Shown here: in pieces, positions 10,326 through 20,884 of the stretch
Numbering within the stretch: position 1 is the first letter of the stretch
Layout of the letters: every line of letters starts with the position of its first letter
Source of the DNA: Volvariella volvacea V23
Lineage: Eukaryota; Basidiomycota; Agaricomycetes; Agaricales; Pluteaceae
Direction of reading: 5' to 3'
Assembly: GCA_000349905.1 (NCBI GenBank)
Contig: KB722738.1
Location: 367,134-431,133, forward strand
Length of the DNA: 64,000 nucleotides
Made by a program: the position numbers and the translations under genes
The notes under the pieces: generated by a model
Databases searched by the model: none
Told to the model about the DNA's origin: nothing
The model's input: only the letters and a program-made list of their open reading frames with translations

Positions 10326-11762
10326 ATGCCGCCGAGCTTTTCCATGGACAAAGTCCCAATCGACATTTGGCAGAATATCGTCAGTTTCATCGACGCTAAA
10401 AATGACCTCCTCCGACTACGCTCTGCTTGCCAGTTGTTCCACATCCTCTTCACCACGTCCGCTGTGCCCTCGGTTGGCATCGAAGTAGCCCCAACTCCGA
10501 GAAACTTCTTTGGCGATCCTCAGCACTCCCACTACACCCGCCCATTTGAACCCGCTCCTGAAGCTTTTGTCAAGCACATTGCTTCCCTCCACATCGATAT
10601 CATCGATCTCAAGGACGTTTCCCTAGAAAGTGCGGTATTGGGCACCATCTGGGACGAGCTGTCGAGGTTTTCTGGGGTCGAAAAACTGGAAATAAGCTGC
10701 TTACGCCGCGACAGAGATTATGAATACGGTTACGTAGATGTAGAAGCAGTACTTCCTAGGGTGTTGAGCTCCGTTATAGCAGCTACGGGTGGGCGACTAA
10801 AGTATCTCAACCTTGATCTCTCTCAAGCGCTAGAGGTCACATCTTTTCCTGCCACCTTGGACACATTATGTGAGCTGGAGGCATTCAAATTCAGCCATAC
10901 CTGCGATAAGGAAGCATCTGGCACGAAGCCATCTGCTTGCATATCCCAACTCCGGTCCATACTCACCTCCAATCCCTCGATCAAGGAATTTCATTACCGG
11001 AGGTTTGGTTCACACGTCCCGGTTTCTCTCAGCGATATCTTCCCCACCCACATTCACTCCCTCAGCTTCAAATCGGTCAGGGTGTTCAGCCATATCCTAC
11101 CAGCACCGGTGGATCACCCCCCTCTCAACTTGCCAGCGTTGAATCGCCTCCAGCACCTTCATATATTCCACGACATCTACACGCCCACCGTCAGCATCGA
11201 CCAGCTATGGGTCTCCTTAAAGGCCTCCGGGGTTTCACTGAAACTTCTAAACACCCCCTACATTTCCCCAGCGCTCTTGGGCTACCTGGCATCATACCAA
11301 GGACTGCGATACTGCACGCTCCATCTCCAGCGACAAGCCGATCCGCGATCTATTTCAATCGAGTCAGTCCGACAAGCACTTTCCCCTCACGGTGCCACGC
11401 TCGAGCGCTTGCGGATCGAAACCCACGAGGGCGTCGTTCCTGCAAACTTCGAGGGCTTTTTCTTCACGCCTTCTACTACGTGGGCCGATCCTTCCTGCTT
11501 CCCTACCCTACGCAGTCTCAGCGTGCCGTGTCCATCCGACTTTGAGCTGACAGAAGACAACTACAACTTGATGCTCGAATTTGTATCTCAATTCCGCAGC
11601 GCAGAAACCATAAACATCAGGTGGTACGGTTCAACCACCTCGCATACAGAGACATTTATGAAGGACTTTCGCACGGAAAAGGGACGGCCGCGATGTTTCG
11701 AGATTTACCATGACAGTTTTGGATTTTCGCGGTTCAGCAACCTTGTGCCCATCGATTCCTAG
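10326..11762 (+). CDS. F-box protein, family A, copy 4
   Basis: Intact single-exon gene, 478 residues; a second ATG at 10344 lies closer to the F-box. The F-box (VPIDIWQNIVSFIDAKNDLLRLRSACQLF) leads into GIEVAPTPRNFFGD and the same leucine-rich body. Conserved blocks are LPALNRLQHLHIFHD, SIDQLWVSLKASGVSLKLL, ISPALLGYLASYQGL, ELTEDNYNLMLEFVSQF and a tail with RTEKGRPR and IYHD. It closes the + strand array; the next gene is on the other strand. It is a likely SCF adaptor by family, with no evidence for a specific target. Confidence 0.85.
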   Translation: MPPSFSMDKVPIDIWQNIVSFIDAKNDLLRLRSACQLFHILFTTSAVPSVGIEVAPTPRNFFGDPQHSHYTRPFEPAPEAFVKHIASLHIDIIDLKDVSLESAVLGTIWDELSRFSGVEKLEISCLRRDRDYEYGYVDVEAVLPRVLSSVIAATGGRLKYLNLDLSQALEVTSFPATLDTLCELEAFKFSHTCDKEASGTKPSACISQLRSILTSNPSIKEFHYRRFGSHVPVSLSDIFPTHIHSLSFKSVRVFSHILPAPVDHPPLNLPALNRLQHLHIFHDIYTPTVSIDQLWVSLKASGVSLKLLNTPYISPALLGYLASYQGLRYCTLHLQRQADPRSISIESVRQALSPHGATLERLRIETHEGVVPANFEGFFFTPSTTWADPSCFPTLRSLSVPCPSDFELTEDNYNLMLEFVSQFRSAETINIRWYGSTTSHTETFMKDFRTEKGRPRCFEIYHDSFGFSRFSNLVPIDS

Positions 11763-11906
11763 CTTCTTTCATCAAGGACGTCTTCATGAAATCCGTTATA
11801 ATTACATTGTCAAATGACATTACAGAACTTCGTGATTCAAGAATAATCTATATATCCAAACAAAGCAGAGAGTACAGATACGCAGTGACTGGAGACGCCA
11901 CGAAGA

Positions 11907-14229
11907 TTACACTGCAGGAGAATACGGCCTGATGAGCAACGGCAGCTGATTCTTCCCATCAGGATCTGATTTCAGCAACGGCCTTTGGACTATAGAGCTC
12001 TTTTTCATCACGTCCGAGGCGGGAACTGCTAATTCGAATTCGAAAGCGCGGACAAGAGTAAATAGCAAAGCCTTCATCCTATTTATAAAAAAAAAATATC
12101 AGCCACCGGGTGAGGCGGGTATAAGGACGTGTAACTCACTCGACGAGGGAGAATCGGTAACCTATGCATGCACGGGGGCCTCCAAGGAATGTAAGTTGGT
12201 TACCCCAAACTCCTGGGATTGTAGATGTAGCCTCAGGCAGGTTTTCCCAACGTTCAGGCCTATCGTGTGTCGAGTTTGTTTCATCAAGGAATATAAGACA
12301 ACTGGTACAACTTACTTGAACTCTTTGGAATCTTCTCCCCAAATGTACTTTGCACGATTCAGGGCAAGAATGGGAACAATCAGCGATTGTCCTTTGGGTA
12401 TCCTACTTTGTGTTAGAATCGGAATCCAGTTAGGTGGAATGGAACTGCATACTTGACGCTATCCCTCACGATGCCGTTGCGATCGGTGAATGGCGTGCTG
12501 AGTGGGATTACGTCCTCACGAACAGCGACTCGGATGGTGGAGGGGACGGGACAATGAATGCGGAGAGTTTCGCGAACTACAGCGTCGAGGTAGGGTAAGC
12601 TGTTCAATTGGTCCATGGTAGGGTTGTCAGTCGGAAGAGACAGAAGCTCTTCTCGCAATTTAGTTTGGACGCGGGGATCAAGGCATAAGGCGTATAGCGC
12701 CCAAGTGGTGGCCGTACTGACGTATAGATGATTAGCTGATAGTCAGGGGCAAGAATCCGGTTGAATTACCTGGTGGTCTCATGACCGGCAACAAGGAAGG
12801 TGGGAACCTCTGCCGTGCCTAGGTGTCAAATCGCGCCGTACCAATCAAAATAGGGAGAACGTACGTGCCATGACATCTTCGTCCTCCATTCTCTGACTTT
12901 CGGGCAGATCTGTCGCCATATTCGCCCTAACCAATAAAGAGAGTAGATCACGACGCCTGTTCTTGTCATTTAGGGAGCCTTTGTTGTCTGCAACTGCAAC
13001 CTTGCTCTCCTGCAAGAGATGCCTGGCTATACGATTCATAGTCGCGTGTGCCTTTTTCGACTCGGTTGAACGCTCTGTGGGCTATATGCTAGTATTTAAT
13101 GTCCTGTTGCATGGAATGACGTTGGTATGAGCTTACCAACCACCTCAGAGCCGGAACGAGACCCCTGATGAACGGGAGCAGGCGAAGTCTTTGGCCGGAC
13201 CTGAACAAGGCTGCAAAGGCTTCATTTAGTTCGGTGGGCTTGGAGCCAGGTTGTAAGTTGTCGAAATGGTAGTTGAACCCTGTATCATGTCGGGGTTAAC
13301 CCTTTCCGATTGGAGACGCTGAAGCTGTACGTACCTGCGAGACCAATAACATCGAGAGTCATCCTACTTAGCCATGACAGTACATCTATGCGACCGACGC
13401 CGCCTTGCTTGATGCTTTCTGCCTCCCAGACGTCCCGGAGCTTAACGAGTTATTCAACACAAGCAGGTCGCCTGAAGCAGCAAGTTGCTTACCTGAACAG
13501 ACTTTTCTACAAATATCTCAGTGAGCTCCCTTATTTGAGCAGCGCCGAAAGCGGGGTTCTGGGCGATTTACATAAGGGGGAAGTCTCAGGACGATAGATT
13601 ACGAATTTACCATGATTCTGCGCTATTAAGATAAGGTGTGAGCCCAAGGGTAGTGCGCTAAGGAGCGATCACAACTTCGTACCTGTTGCTTATGCTTATC
13701 CTCCTCGGTTATGAGCACACCTAACGAGGGGTCAGACCGAGAATCGCATAGAATAGATGATGCACCATACCATTTCCCAATATCTCGCTCAGATTGAATC
13801 GTGCACCCTCGGGCTTCTGATAGATGTAGCTATTCATGAGTATGTGGTTGACGGCTTTTGGGTCAGTCGTATAGAATCGCTGCATCTGAAGCGCCGACAT
13901 TAGCTCAGATAACCAAGGAAAACGCATCTTGCGTACCCCAAACAATCCCGAATATTTGATGACAGGCCCATACTCTTGAATCCACTTTTCGTGCAGGACA
14001 GAGTTCTCCTTTGCCAGCGATCGGTATCCGGCCCAACGATGTGGATGTGGCAACTTACGGCTTCCCATATGTCCTTGAAATTCCCCCACAGCCAGCTGGG
14101 ACTCTTTGGTCCAGGCAATGCCCTCAATGGTGACGTCCATTCACGATAGAAAAACTTGGCCAGTCGGTAAAAGACATAGAGCCCCAAACTTGCGAGCAGC
14201 GACCTCAACAGTTGGGTGATCAGAGACAT
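11907..14229 (-). CDS. Cytochrome P450 monooxygenase
   Basis: Multi-exon microsomal P450. The ATG at 14229 opens a hydrophobic N-terminal anchor ([20 protein letters not shown]) followed by the proline hinge [13 protein letters not shown]. Further exons give the I-helix AGHETT (near 12770), the K-helix ETLR (near 12570), the PERW motif and the haem-binding [10 protein letters not shown] (near 12170). After a GTGAGT donor just past FSLVE, a last exon supplies [15 protein letters not shown] and a C-terminal tail ending at 11907-11909. This last exon is easily missed because the previous frame stops at once. All catalytic landmarks are present, so the enzyme should be active. The substrate is unknown. 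Eight or more short introns make exact internal edges provisional. Confidence 0.88.
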
Positions 14230-14905
14230 GGTTCCCAAGGCGTTCGATTCGATTCTGGCGGTTGATAGCGAGTACTGGTGATAATGAGAGACGAAGCAGA
14301 GTGCTGGATGGCCTCCTGGGGTTGATAAGTTTGGCAATTGCGCAGCTGCCGAGAGCACACGCCAACTATCTCGGGGGTAGGCTGTGGGGTGTGATTGGTG
14401 TGTGTATGACGACCGAGGCCGGCATTGGGGATTGATCAAGGATGACAAGTTTGGTGGGATGTTTTTGCCGTATCTCACAGCCCGGCAAGACCGGCATTCC
14501 GTGAACCGGGCGCTTGCCACTTATAGCCTCCGACGCTGGGCAGCTTGGTCTCTTGGACTGGCGAACGATATTTATAGCGCGGATAACGGGTACCCGAGTC
14601 GCAGTAGCCTCGAGGTGATGGCGACACAAGTTGTACGAACGGCATACATGCAAACATAATTGTAACATAATTGACTATAATACGTTAGGTGATATGAGAG
14701 TCTTTGAATGGATGTCACAACAACAGTGTCCGCAGTAAATGCATGTCAAGTCCATATGACAAAAAGTCCAAAGTCCAAGATGAGCTCCTTTCAAGAAGAC
14801 ATTATATTGTGTGGAGCAGCGCGGGTGTCCAACACTCTAGATAAATATGGCCTGCATTAGTGACCCAAACCAATATCCGGTAATGAAATGCCAACACCCA
14901 CCAAT
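14230..14905. other. Intergenic, no gene seen
   Basis: Upstream region of the P450 and downstream region of the cerato-platanin. Overlapping short frames at 14366-14668 occur on both strands and none resembles a protein family. Confidence 0.45.
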
Positions 14906-15313
14906 CTACAAGCCACAGTTTGAAGCGGCAACTTGAGCTGCAGTAGCTTCAATCCTTCCGTACTCCACAGCTCTGTTATTCGTCAAAGCGTCCAAAGCCT
15001 TCTGGCTCAGAACGAAGCCGTTGGAAGCGTGGTCAATGGCCGTTACGAAGATGTTCCTTCCCTCGAATGTCAACCTCCAGCAAGTTCCGCAGCCGGTCGA
15101 GTTCCACCCTGTGACGGCGGCTGCGGCACCGACGTTGGGGAAATTGGGAACCCGGCCAAATGTCGGGAAGCGGCTGAGGAGACCGTTGCGGCCATCTGAG
15201 CAGGCTACTGTGGCCATGGAGGCTCCTGCATTATCGTATACGGTGTCGTAGGCGACTGTAACAGCGAGTGCGGAAGGGAGGGCGATCAAGGAGAGCAAGC
15301 CGGCGAGCTTCAT
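14906..15313 (-). CDS. Cerato-platanin family secreted protein
   Basis: Small secreted protein, 135 residues, intronless. A clear signal peptide (MKLAGLLSLIALPSALA) is followed by the cerato-platanin core: VAYDTVYDN, MATVACSDGRNGLL, the FPTFGRVPNFPNVG segment, GCGTCW and a C-terminal NCGL. The four cysteines fit the two disulfides of the family. Members are expansin-like wall proteins that bind chitin fragments, self-assemble at surfaces and are often sensed by plants as elicitors. The length is typical and no break is seen. A TATA box stands about 100 bases upstream. It lies in a block with a pectate lyase and other secretion-linked genes. Confidence 0.95.
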   Translation of the reverse strand: MKLAGLLSLIALPSALAVTVAYDTVYDNAGASMATVACSDGRNGLLSRFPTFGRVPNFPNVGAAAAVTGWNSTGCGTCWRLTFEGRNIFVTAIDHASNGFVLSQKALDALTNNRAVEYGRIEATAAQVAASNCGL

Positions 15314-15413
15314 TGTGAGTTTGAAAAGGAGATTTGATGTGCTAGGTTGGGTGAGTTTGAGTGCGCTGAAGAGGCGATGGATAATGGGGAGTCATGGGCC
15401 TTTCGTTTTCAGC

Positions 15414-15420
15414 TTATATA
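15414..15420 (-). promoter_or_regulatory. TATA box of the cerato-platanin gene
   Basis: Reads TATATAA on the minus strand, about 100 bases before the start codon at 15313, a normal distance for a strongly expressed fungal gene. Confidence 0.55.
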
Positions 15421-16371
15421 CCTCTTTGGGCCCTCTTCGTTGGTCTATTTCCATGTGGGCACAAGCGTATTGACGGGCTACAAAGTTAAGAATCACAGTC
15501 CGAGGTAAGAAGAGTGGGGATTCATGCCCTTGTGAGCAGCGCTCGGAACTTCAAGGAGAATGCACCCTAGTGCTTCTCGTCCATCAATACTGCCTCTGGA
15601 GTTCAATTCTAGTACCTCAAGTTTGTCATATGGTCCAATTATAACAAAAGTATAACCTACCCTTCCGAGGTGACGGGCAGTCAAGGCCATAGTTACTGTA
15701 CTTTGGACCTATGGACTTCTGTCGGCATTAGTCCACCTGAATCGAAGCATTATTCTCGGGACCGGTCCAGCTTCGTAATGTCTTAGTTGCACTATTTGCA
15801 GGCAATAAGAAATGGTATGATGCGGGGATGAATGGTGCTTTCCTGTTCGAGGGGAATCTACTGCCTCAGTAATGGGGCTGCCAAGTCAGGGAGTCAATAT
15901 AATCTGCGCTCTCGGTGCTCTGGGTTAGGATGGAGCCAGAGTCACCTGCCCGACCATCAACGTCAGAGGTGTCTGATGCGCATCATAGAGAAGCTTTTCT
16001 TCGGAAATATTATGCCGTTTTTTCCAGGCAAGACTCCCTGGTGGAAGTTGTCGGCGAGTACAGCAGATTCACCTGACACGGGTGCAGAACACTGTCGAAC
16101 GTCAACCTCCGAGTGCAGCGCGATGACGGCGGGATGATGAATGTTGGGCCAGCTGACATGACGTCCGCCTGGTGCATTGGACAAAGTTAACCCAATGACC
16201 GATTGTCGATCCGGGCACTCCAGAATCCGAGGTTGAAGCAACCAACCAGACAACCACGTAAGAAGCATGAGTTTCTTATACCCAAGAGGATAATTCCAGA
16301 AGCCGAAGAACCAATTCGGAGCTGGGTAGGTCTAAGCCAACCACCAATGCACCCACCGCCGTTCTACCCTA
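15421..16371. other. Intergenic, no gene seen
   Basis: Nearly 1 kb between the cerato-platanin promoter and the 3' end of the glyoxalase-like gene. Open frames such as 15832-16137 (+) and 15963-16268 (-) overlap each other and show no signal peptide, domain or splice pattern. Confidence 0.45.
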
Positions 16372-17702
16372 CTACCCATGAATCCACCTAATCCTCCCAT
16401 ACGGCGTCGTCGTCGACCCTTCCTCCTTCTTCCCCTTCTCAACCCAAAACGCAACTTCAAATATCCCACCCACATCTCCGCCCGATTGCGCAACATAATC
16501 CACCTCTTCCTGGTCTCCTAAAGTCGGCAATGCCAGAATCAGCTTTGGCCGACGACGTTCGTGCAGTAGGTGTCGGTGGCCAAGGTGACCGATGACATCG
16601 GTAGAACTCGGCGGTGGTGCGACCGAAGCTGACGCAGCAGTAAACTCATCAGAGCCTGCAAGCGGATGGGGCGTATCCAAAAGCCATACGGCCTGGGAAT
16701 CCGTGACGTCGATTGGTTGGTCGCCAACGACCGCTGTGAGATGTCGGATGGTGGAAGCGAATAAGGATCTGCTGGTGAGAACGCGGACGTAAGCTACCCC
16801 TTGGGCTGATGAGGGGTGTTCTGTGTTGGAGCTGGGCTCGAGCGGGACCTACACGCCGTAGACCGATGTGGAGCAGAATGATGAGCGTAAAGTTAGTCTA
16901 AGCCGGTGATATGGGATCTGACTAGCAACGTCCATCACTGGAGCAGTGACAGCTCGATGTGGAGTTCGGGGGGTATAGCCCAGTCTGAAGCCTCTCGGGG
17001 GACTCCAAGATAATCGATTGGACACAAGGTGTGAAGAGAGCCACTTACCCTCCACTCTCTAGGGGTCACATCGCCACAAAAGAACGGAACTGTCCCAATA
17101 CCGTCATTCTTCGTGGACGAGATGAGCCATTTCAAAATCTTTCCATCCGGTCTCTCTCGTCCTCCCTCAACCTCCTTCTCGTACCTGAACTCGTCCTCGC
17201 CAATCCCAGCTTCTTCAGCCCTCTTATTGATAATATCAGATATCCTCGATCCTTCACTCAGCGATCCATTACCGTGGAAGGCGTAATCTATCCATCCTGG
17301 CTTCTTTGATGCCCATCGGTGGGCTTCGCGAAGTCTGCGTTCAGAGGAGTTGGGTGGGTAGTACGACGGTTCGTGGACGAAGGAGATAAGCTCGAGGTAT
17401 GCCCCATCAGAGAGAATCTGGGTGCGGGGTCTTTAGACCGTATTCCTTGACTGGTGTAGAATGAAGCCTGGTGCCTACCACGAGAGCGTTTTCTGTCAAT
17501 CCGCCGGCATGAGTGCCACCTGGAATAACGCTAGAATGGGCGCGGTTGTAGATGCGGTGAATAATCACTCGAATAGAGACATTATGAGAGCGGCCTACGT
17601 AAAACCCAGCCCTCGAAATTGCTCTGATACTTGGTTTACTGTTCCTGGAGGGGTTAAATGGACGATATGGTCCAATACTCTCGTCGATGTTTGCTCTGAC
17701 AT
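16372..17702 (-). CDS. Glyoxalase-like domain protein
   Basis: Four exons splice cleanly in frame: 17702-17599, 17530-17479, 17417-17049 and 16848-16372, giving 333 residues. The start is MSEQTSTRVLDHIVHLTPPG, typical of the fungal glyoxalase-like family (PF13468 type). It continues with TVIPGGTHAGGLTENALV and LSDGAYLELISFVHEPSYYP. These are the beta-strand segments that in the family hold the vicinal-oxygen-chelate-like fold. The family is poorly characterised, so a role in detoxification is only inference. Phases at all three introns agree (104, 52, 369 and 477 nt), which supports the model. The C-terminal third is less conserved and ends in GRIRWIHG. The reaction is unknown. Confidence 0.82.
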
Positions 17703-17972
17703 GTCTCAATGGGTGAAAAACGAGATGATGGGTGGTTGGCGGAGAGAAATGTGGCAAATAGGCCCAGACGAGTCGGGGCAGATGTCGCAATCCATGGCGC
17801 CATCCAACATCTCTCATGATCGTATCAATGACCCCTAAGCTGAGCTGACTAACCCGTATATCACGTCCTCATGAGCCTAAAACTATCTCCTATGCACTGG
17901 TATCAATTGAGACAGGCAACAGCCCGAGGGTATACATATCGTACACATTCTGTACAAGTACACAACACCATC

Positions 17973-18585
17973 CTAGAATTCCAGCGTCTGACCAGCTTGG
18001 CCAACGACCTGAGACCTCACGCTGTCCGTAGCAATAAGGTCATAGGGGTAAGGGGCGGTAGTGAATGTGCCTTCTGGAGCTTGATTAGAGCCGCTACCAA
18101 AGTCGTTGCCGCGAGCAACAGCGAACCCTTCGCCGGTAGAGAAGATTGGTTTCTTGGTGTTGCTGAATACGTTGTTCTCGACAAGGAGTTGAGCACCTGC
18201 GCATCCCGTGTCACTAGGGTTTGGGATGGATATTTGCAAATGGAGGTACTTACCGACGCGAGTGTTGATGCCATCGTTGACATCGTCATAAACATTATTA
18301 AAGACGTGTCCAGTCCCGAAACGGAAGGAGGGTGTGCGGGAGTTAATGTTGCTCCAGTGGTTGTATGCATAGGTGACGGTGATCTGGGTGTCTTCAGAAC
18401 CATTGCTGTCAGAGTGGCCGACGAGGGAACTCTTGAAGTGGCTGTGGAAATGGGTAAATGAGACCGTAACACCAGTGCAGCCATGAGTGATGTCGAGCAA
18501 TCCATCGTAACTGCAAGAAATATGTCAGTAGTCGTCCGTAACACGGAAGAGTTTGACTAACAAGTCCTGTAGATACGAATTTCGT
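17973..18585 (-). CDS. Pectate lyase, polysaccharide lyase family 1, 5' part lost in gap
   Basis: C-terminal portion of a PL1 pectate lyase, which cleaves pectate by beta-elimination outside the cell. Readable exons give NSYLQDFYDGLLDITHG, VTVSFTHFHSHFKSSLVGHSD, then FRFGTGHVFNNVYDDVNDGINTRVG. After a short intron (GTAAGT...GCAG) comes AQLLVENNVFSN and a C-terminus ending QTLEF at the stop. The INTRVGAQ segment contains the conserved arginine of the family's active-site region, and the right-handed beta-helix repeat rhythm is visible. Upstream coding sequence, including any signal peptide, is cut by 100 N at 18586-18685. I could not recognise the missing exons in 18686-19390, so the real gap may be longer. 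Confidence 0.85.
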
Positions 18586-18685
18586 NNNNNNNNNNNNNNN
18601 NNNNNNNNNNNNNNNNNNNNNNNNNNNNNNNNNNNNNNNNNNNNNNNNNNNNNNNNNNNNNNNNNNNNNNNNNNNNNNNNNNNNN
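18586..18685. other. Assembly gap (100 N)
   Basis: Exactly 100 unknown bases, the conventional size for a gap of unknown length. It interrupts the pectate lyase gene. Confidence 0.97.
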
Positions 18686-19392
18686 CTTTGTATCTTTAGC
18701 ATTGAGGACCCTTAGGGTGAACAGTCTAAGTAGCGTTAATGTTGTGTAATGCCTCCATGGAATGCATTCGACCTGACCTTCCAAACGTGTCTCCAGAGCG
18801 ACAAGTGGTAGGGCAGTGCCGTTTCAAGTAGATCACACGATGTACACGGTCTATACCGTAGTCATGTCGATTCTGGGAGATGAAGTCTGAAAGCAATTCA
18901 AATCTGCAGTGAGGCAAAGTTCGTGGAGGCCGACCACCAGCCAGTAACCATGTCACGTGAGTTCCGCTTAGGGGCTAGGACGAGTCGTACAGAAGGGATA
19001 AGCAAAATGGGTAGGGCATTTAGTTGCATTCTTCTGGCAGTTACTGTGACAGCTATAGCGCGTGGAGACAGGAATCACAGCACAAATGGGCAGGGGCCCA
19101 TAACCAGAGTTTTGAGGACTACACGAAAGATTGTCTGTGTCAGCCAGCAGCTCAAATCTTGATGCCTTGAATGATACAATCACTTCTTTCTTTGGACATC
19201 GTTCGAAGCTTCACGTACAGAGATGACAAGGTTTGTGAAGTTGAGCGAAATAAACGTAAGAAATTCACGCAAAGCAGCTCTTAAGCTATATTAACGTCCA
19301 TTCCTGGAGAATACAAAATACGGATCTAGCACACACAGAATATGTGAGCAGGGAGCAGCCATAATGACCACCCGATCCAGGTGAATAATGCC
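18686..19392. other. Unassigned sequence beside the gap
   Basis: Should contain the upstream region of the pectate lyase if the gap is short. I found no exon with family motifs or a signal peptide on the minus strand. The short + strand frame at 18923-19162 looks like chance. Confidence 0.35.
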
Positions 19393-19749
19393 TTAATAGA
19401 TCGTAGTCCCTGAGACAGGTCATGTTGAGCACTTCGCATGTACAAAGAACATAATATAATACACACCTGGCTCCGGTTCACGGATTGCTTTCGAGGCAAC
19501 TGGAGCACGGATTGCTATGGAGGCTGCTTCTGGAACGGCAGAGAGTGTGGGACCTGTTGCACCACCGACGTTCGCCCCATAATAAGTGTTAGACTCCTTA
19601 AGCAACGTATTCGGAGGGAGTACCCACCTGGAAGTGCCTATGGAAGGACACAGAAACTGGTCAGCCAAATAGTCCTTCGCCAACGTTAGGCGGGGTGTAC
19701 TCACAGAAACAAGAGTGGCAAGAGCGAGGAGTGGGATGAACAACTTCAT
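19393..19749 (-). CDS. Tiny secreted peptide precursor with a 10-nt exon
   Basis: Not recognised, but a coherent gene model exists. Exons 19749-19705, 19637-19628, 19553-19467 and 19409-19393 total 159 nt, giving 52 residues plus stop. All introns are GT-AG (67, 74 and 57 nt) and phases agree only if the 10-nt exon is used. The N-terminus MKLFIPLLALATLVSALPG is a good signal peptide. The mature part of roughly 35 residues is rich in Ala, Pro, Ile and Glu, with two AIR-x-P units (AIRAPVAS and AIREPEPG). It has no cysteine and no CaaX end, so it is neither a typical effector nor a basidiomycete lipopeptide pheromone. A TATAAAAG stands about 85 bases upstream. Confidence 0.5.
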
Positions 19750-19830
19750 GATGAGCAAAGGTTGAGAGTAGACTGATGGCAGAGGACAGTTGCAATGCAC
19801 TGTTGGTCCTTCATCGAGGATTTCAAGGCG

Positions 19831-19838
19831 CTTTTATA
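19831..19838 (-). promoter_or_regulatory. TATA box of the small secreted peptide gene
   Basis: Reads TATAAAAG on the minus strand, about 85 bases before the ATG at 19749. Confidence 0.45.
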
Positions 19839-20884
19839 CTCCCTTGCCACCACGAATATCGGAAAAACTGAAGGCGCTCACCTATTCAAATCTCACTTCC
19901 TCAGCACAAATCAAACTCAATCTTCGTCGTTGACACACTTCTCTGATATTGTAAGTGGGCGTAGTGCTGCGCAGCTGACTATGAACCATACTTCTCGCTT
20001 TCCAAATGACCATGTTCCTCCAACTAGTTACAGTTAATCGTCAAAGTTTGTGTTGCCTTGGCAGGCCCGTACAGGTGTGATACTCATCGTTGGAGAGATA
20101 GGGCATAGCGGGAGGACAGTCCAGCTACTTGTACCAAGGTCCGTTCGTGATGGGTGGAGTTCGCGAGCGCGTGGAACATTGGTCCCTACCTCCACAGTAA
20201 CATTCGGGCCCCTTGAAATGGCAGAGTGCTATCAAGCAGTCTCAGCTGGCGATAGCGGGGCGTCTCTAACGTCGCATGATGAACATAATTAGCACCGGGG
20301 CTAGTTGTCGAGTCAAAGTGGATCTTCACAGCCATTCCATCAATAGGAAGCAGATCTTCAGTCTTCTTTCTGGTTATCTTATCGACTGTTCGTGCAACTC
20401 CATCCGGCTCGGAGCTGGTATCTGCAAACTTGAGTGGCTGTAAGTAGTTGATACTTTCATGCTTTCTCCTATTTGATGAACCTGGCAATTAGAACAGTCC
20501 ATCGTGGAAAGAGGCGCAGGTGGTTTCAAATAATACTGTAGTATCGCTTATCGTTAAGAAGACATCGGCGTTATCACGAATGCCCCCACACGACGATGTC
20601 CGGAATTGATATATTGATAGCCCGCAATAATGCAAAGGACTGAGGTCGGACCGCAATGCATTCCACTGTATTGACAAAAGGCCAATGAAATCGACTGACA
20701 GATGCTCCCCTGCGATGCATCACATTGTTTGGTGCGTATGACCATGTCCTAATAATGGACAACAGGACCGTCGATCAAATACCCCACCACCCCTCACGAA
20801 CACTAAAAAGACATGGGTATATCAGACAACTGAAAGCAAATATTTTGCAAAGCACATCCTACTACAAACAACCCTAGAAGTGCA
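19839..20884. other. Intergenic, no certain gene
   Basis: About 1 kb between the peptide gene and WBP1. A 100-codon minus frame at 20186-20488 has no recognised domain, and another minus frame is open across its start. I cannot support a gene. Confidence 0.4.

Noticed and set aside
15832..16268. Opposing frames between cerato-platanin and the glyoxalase-like gene
   Set aside because: Overlap each other on opposite strands and show no signal peptide, domain or intron pattern.
19393..19749. Mating pheromone precursor
   Set aside because: Small precursor size fits, but it has a secretory signal peptide and ends without a CaaX box, unlike basidiomycete lipopeptide pheromones.
20186..20488. 100-codon minus-strand frame upstream of the small peptide gene
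   Set aside because: No recognised domain, splice context or start context; another frame is equally open. Left unannotated.
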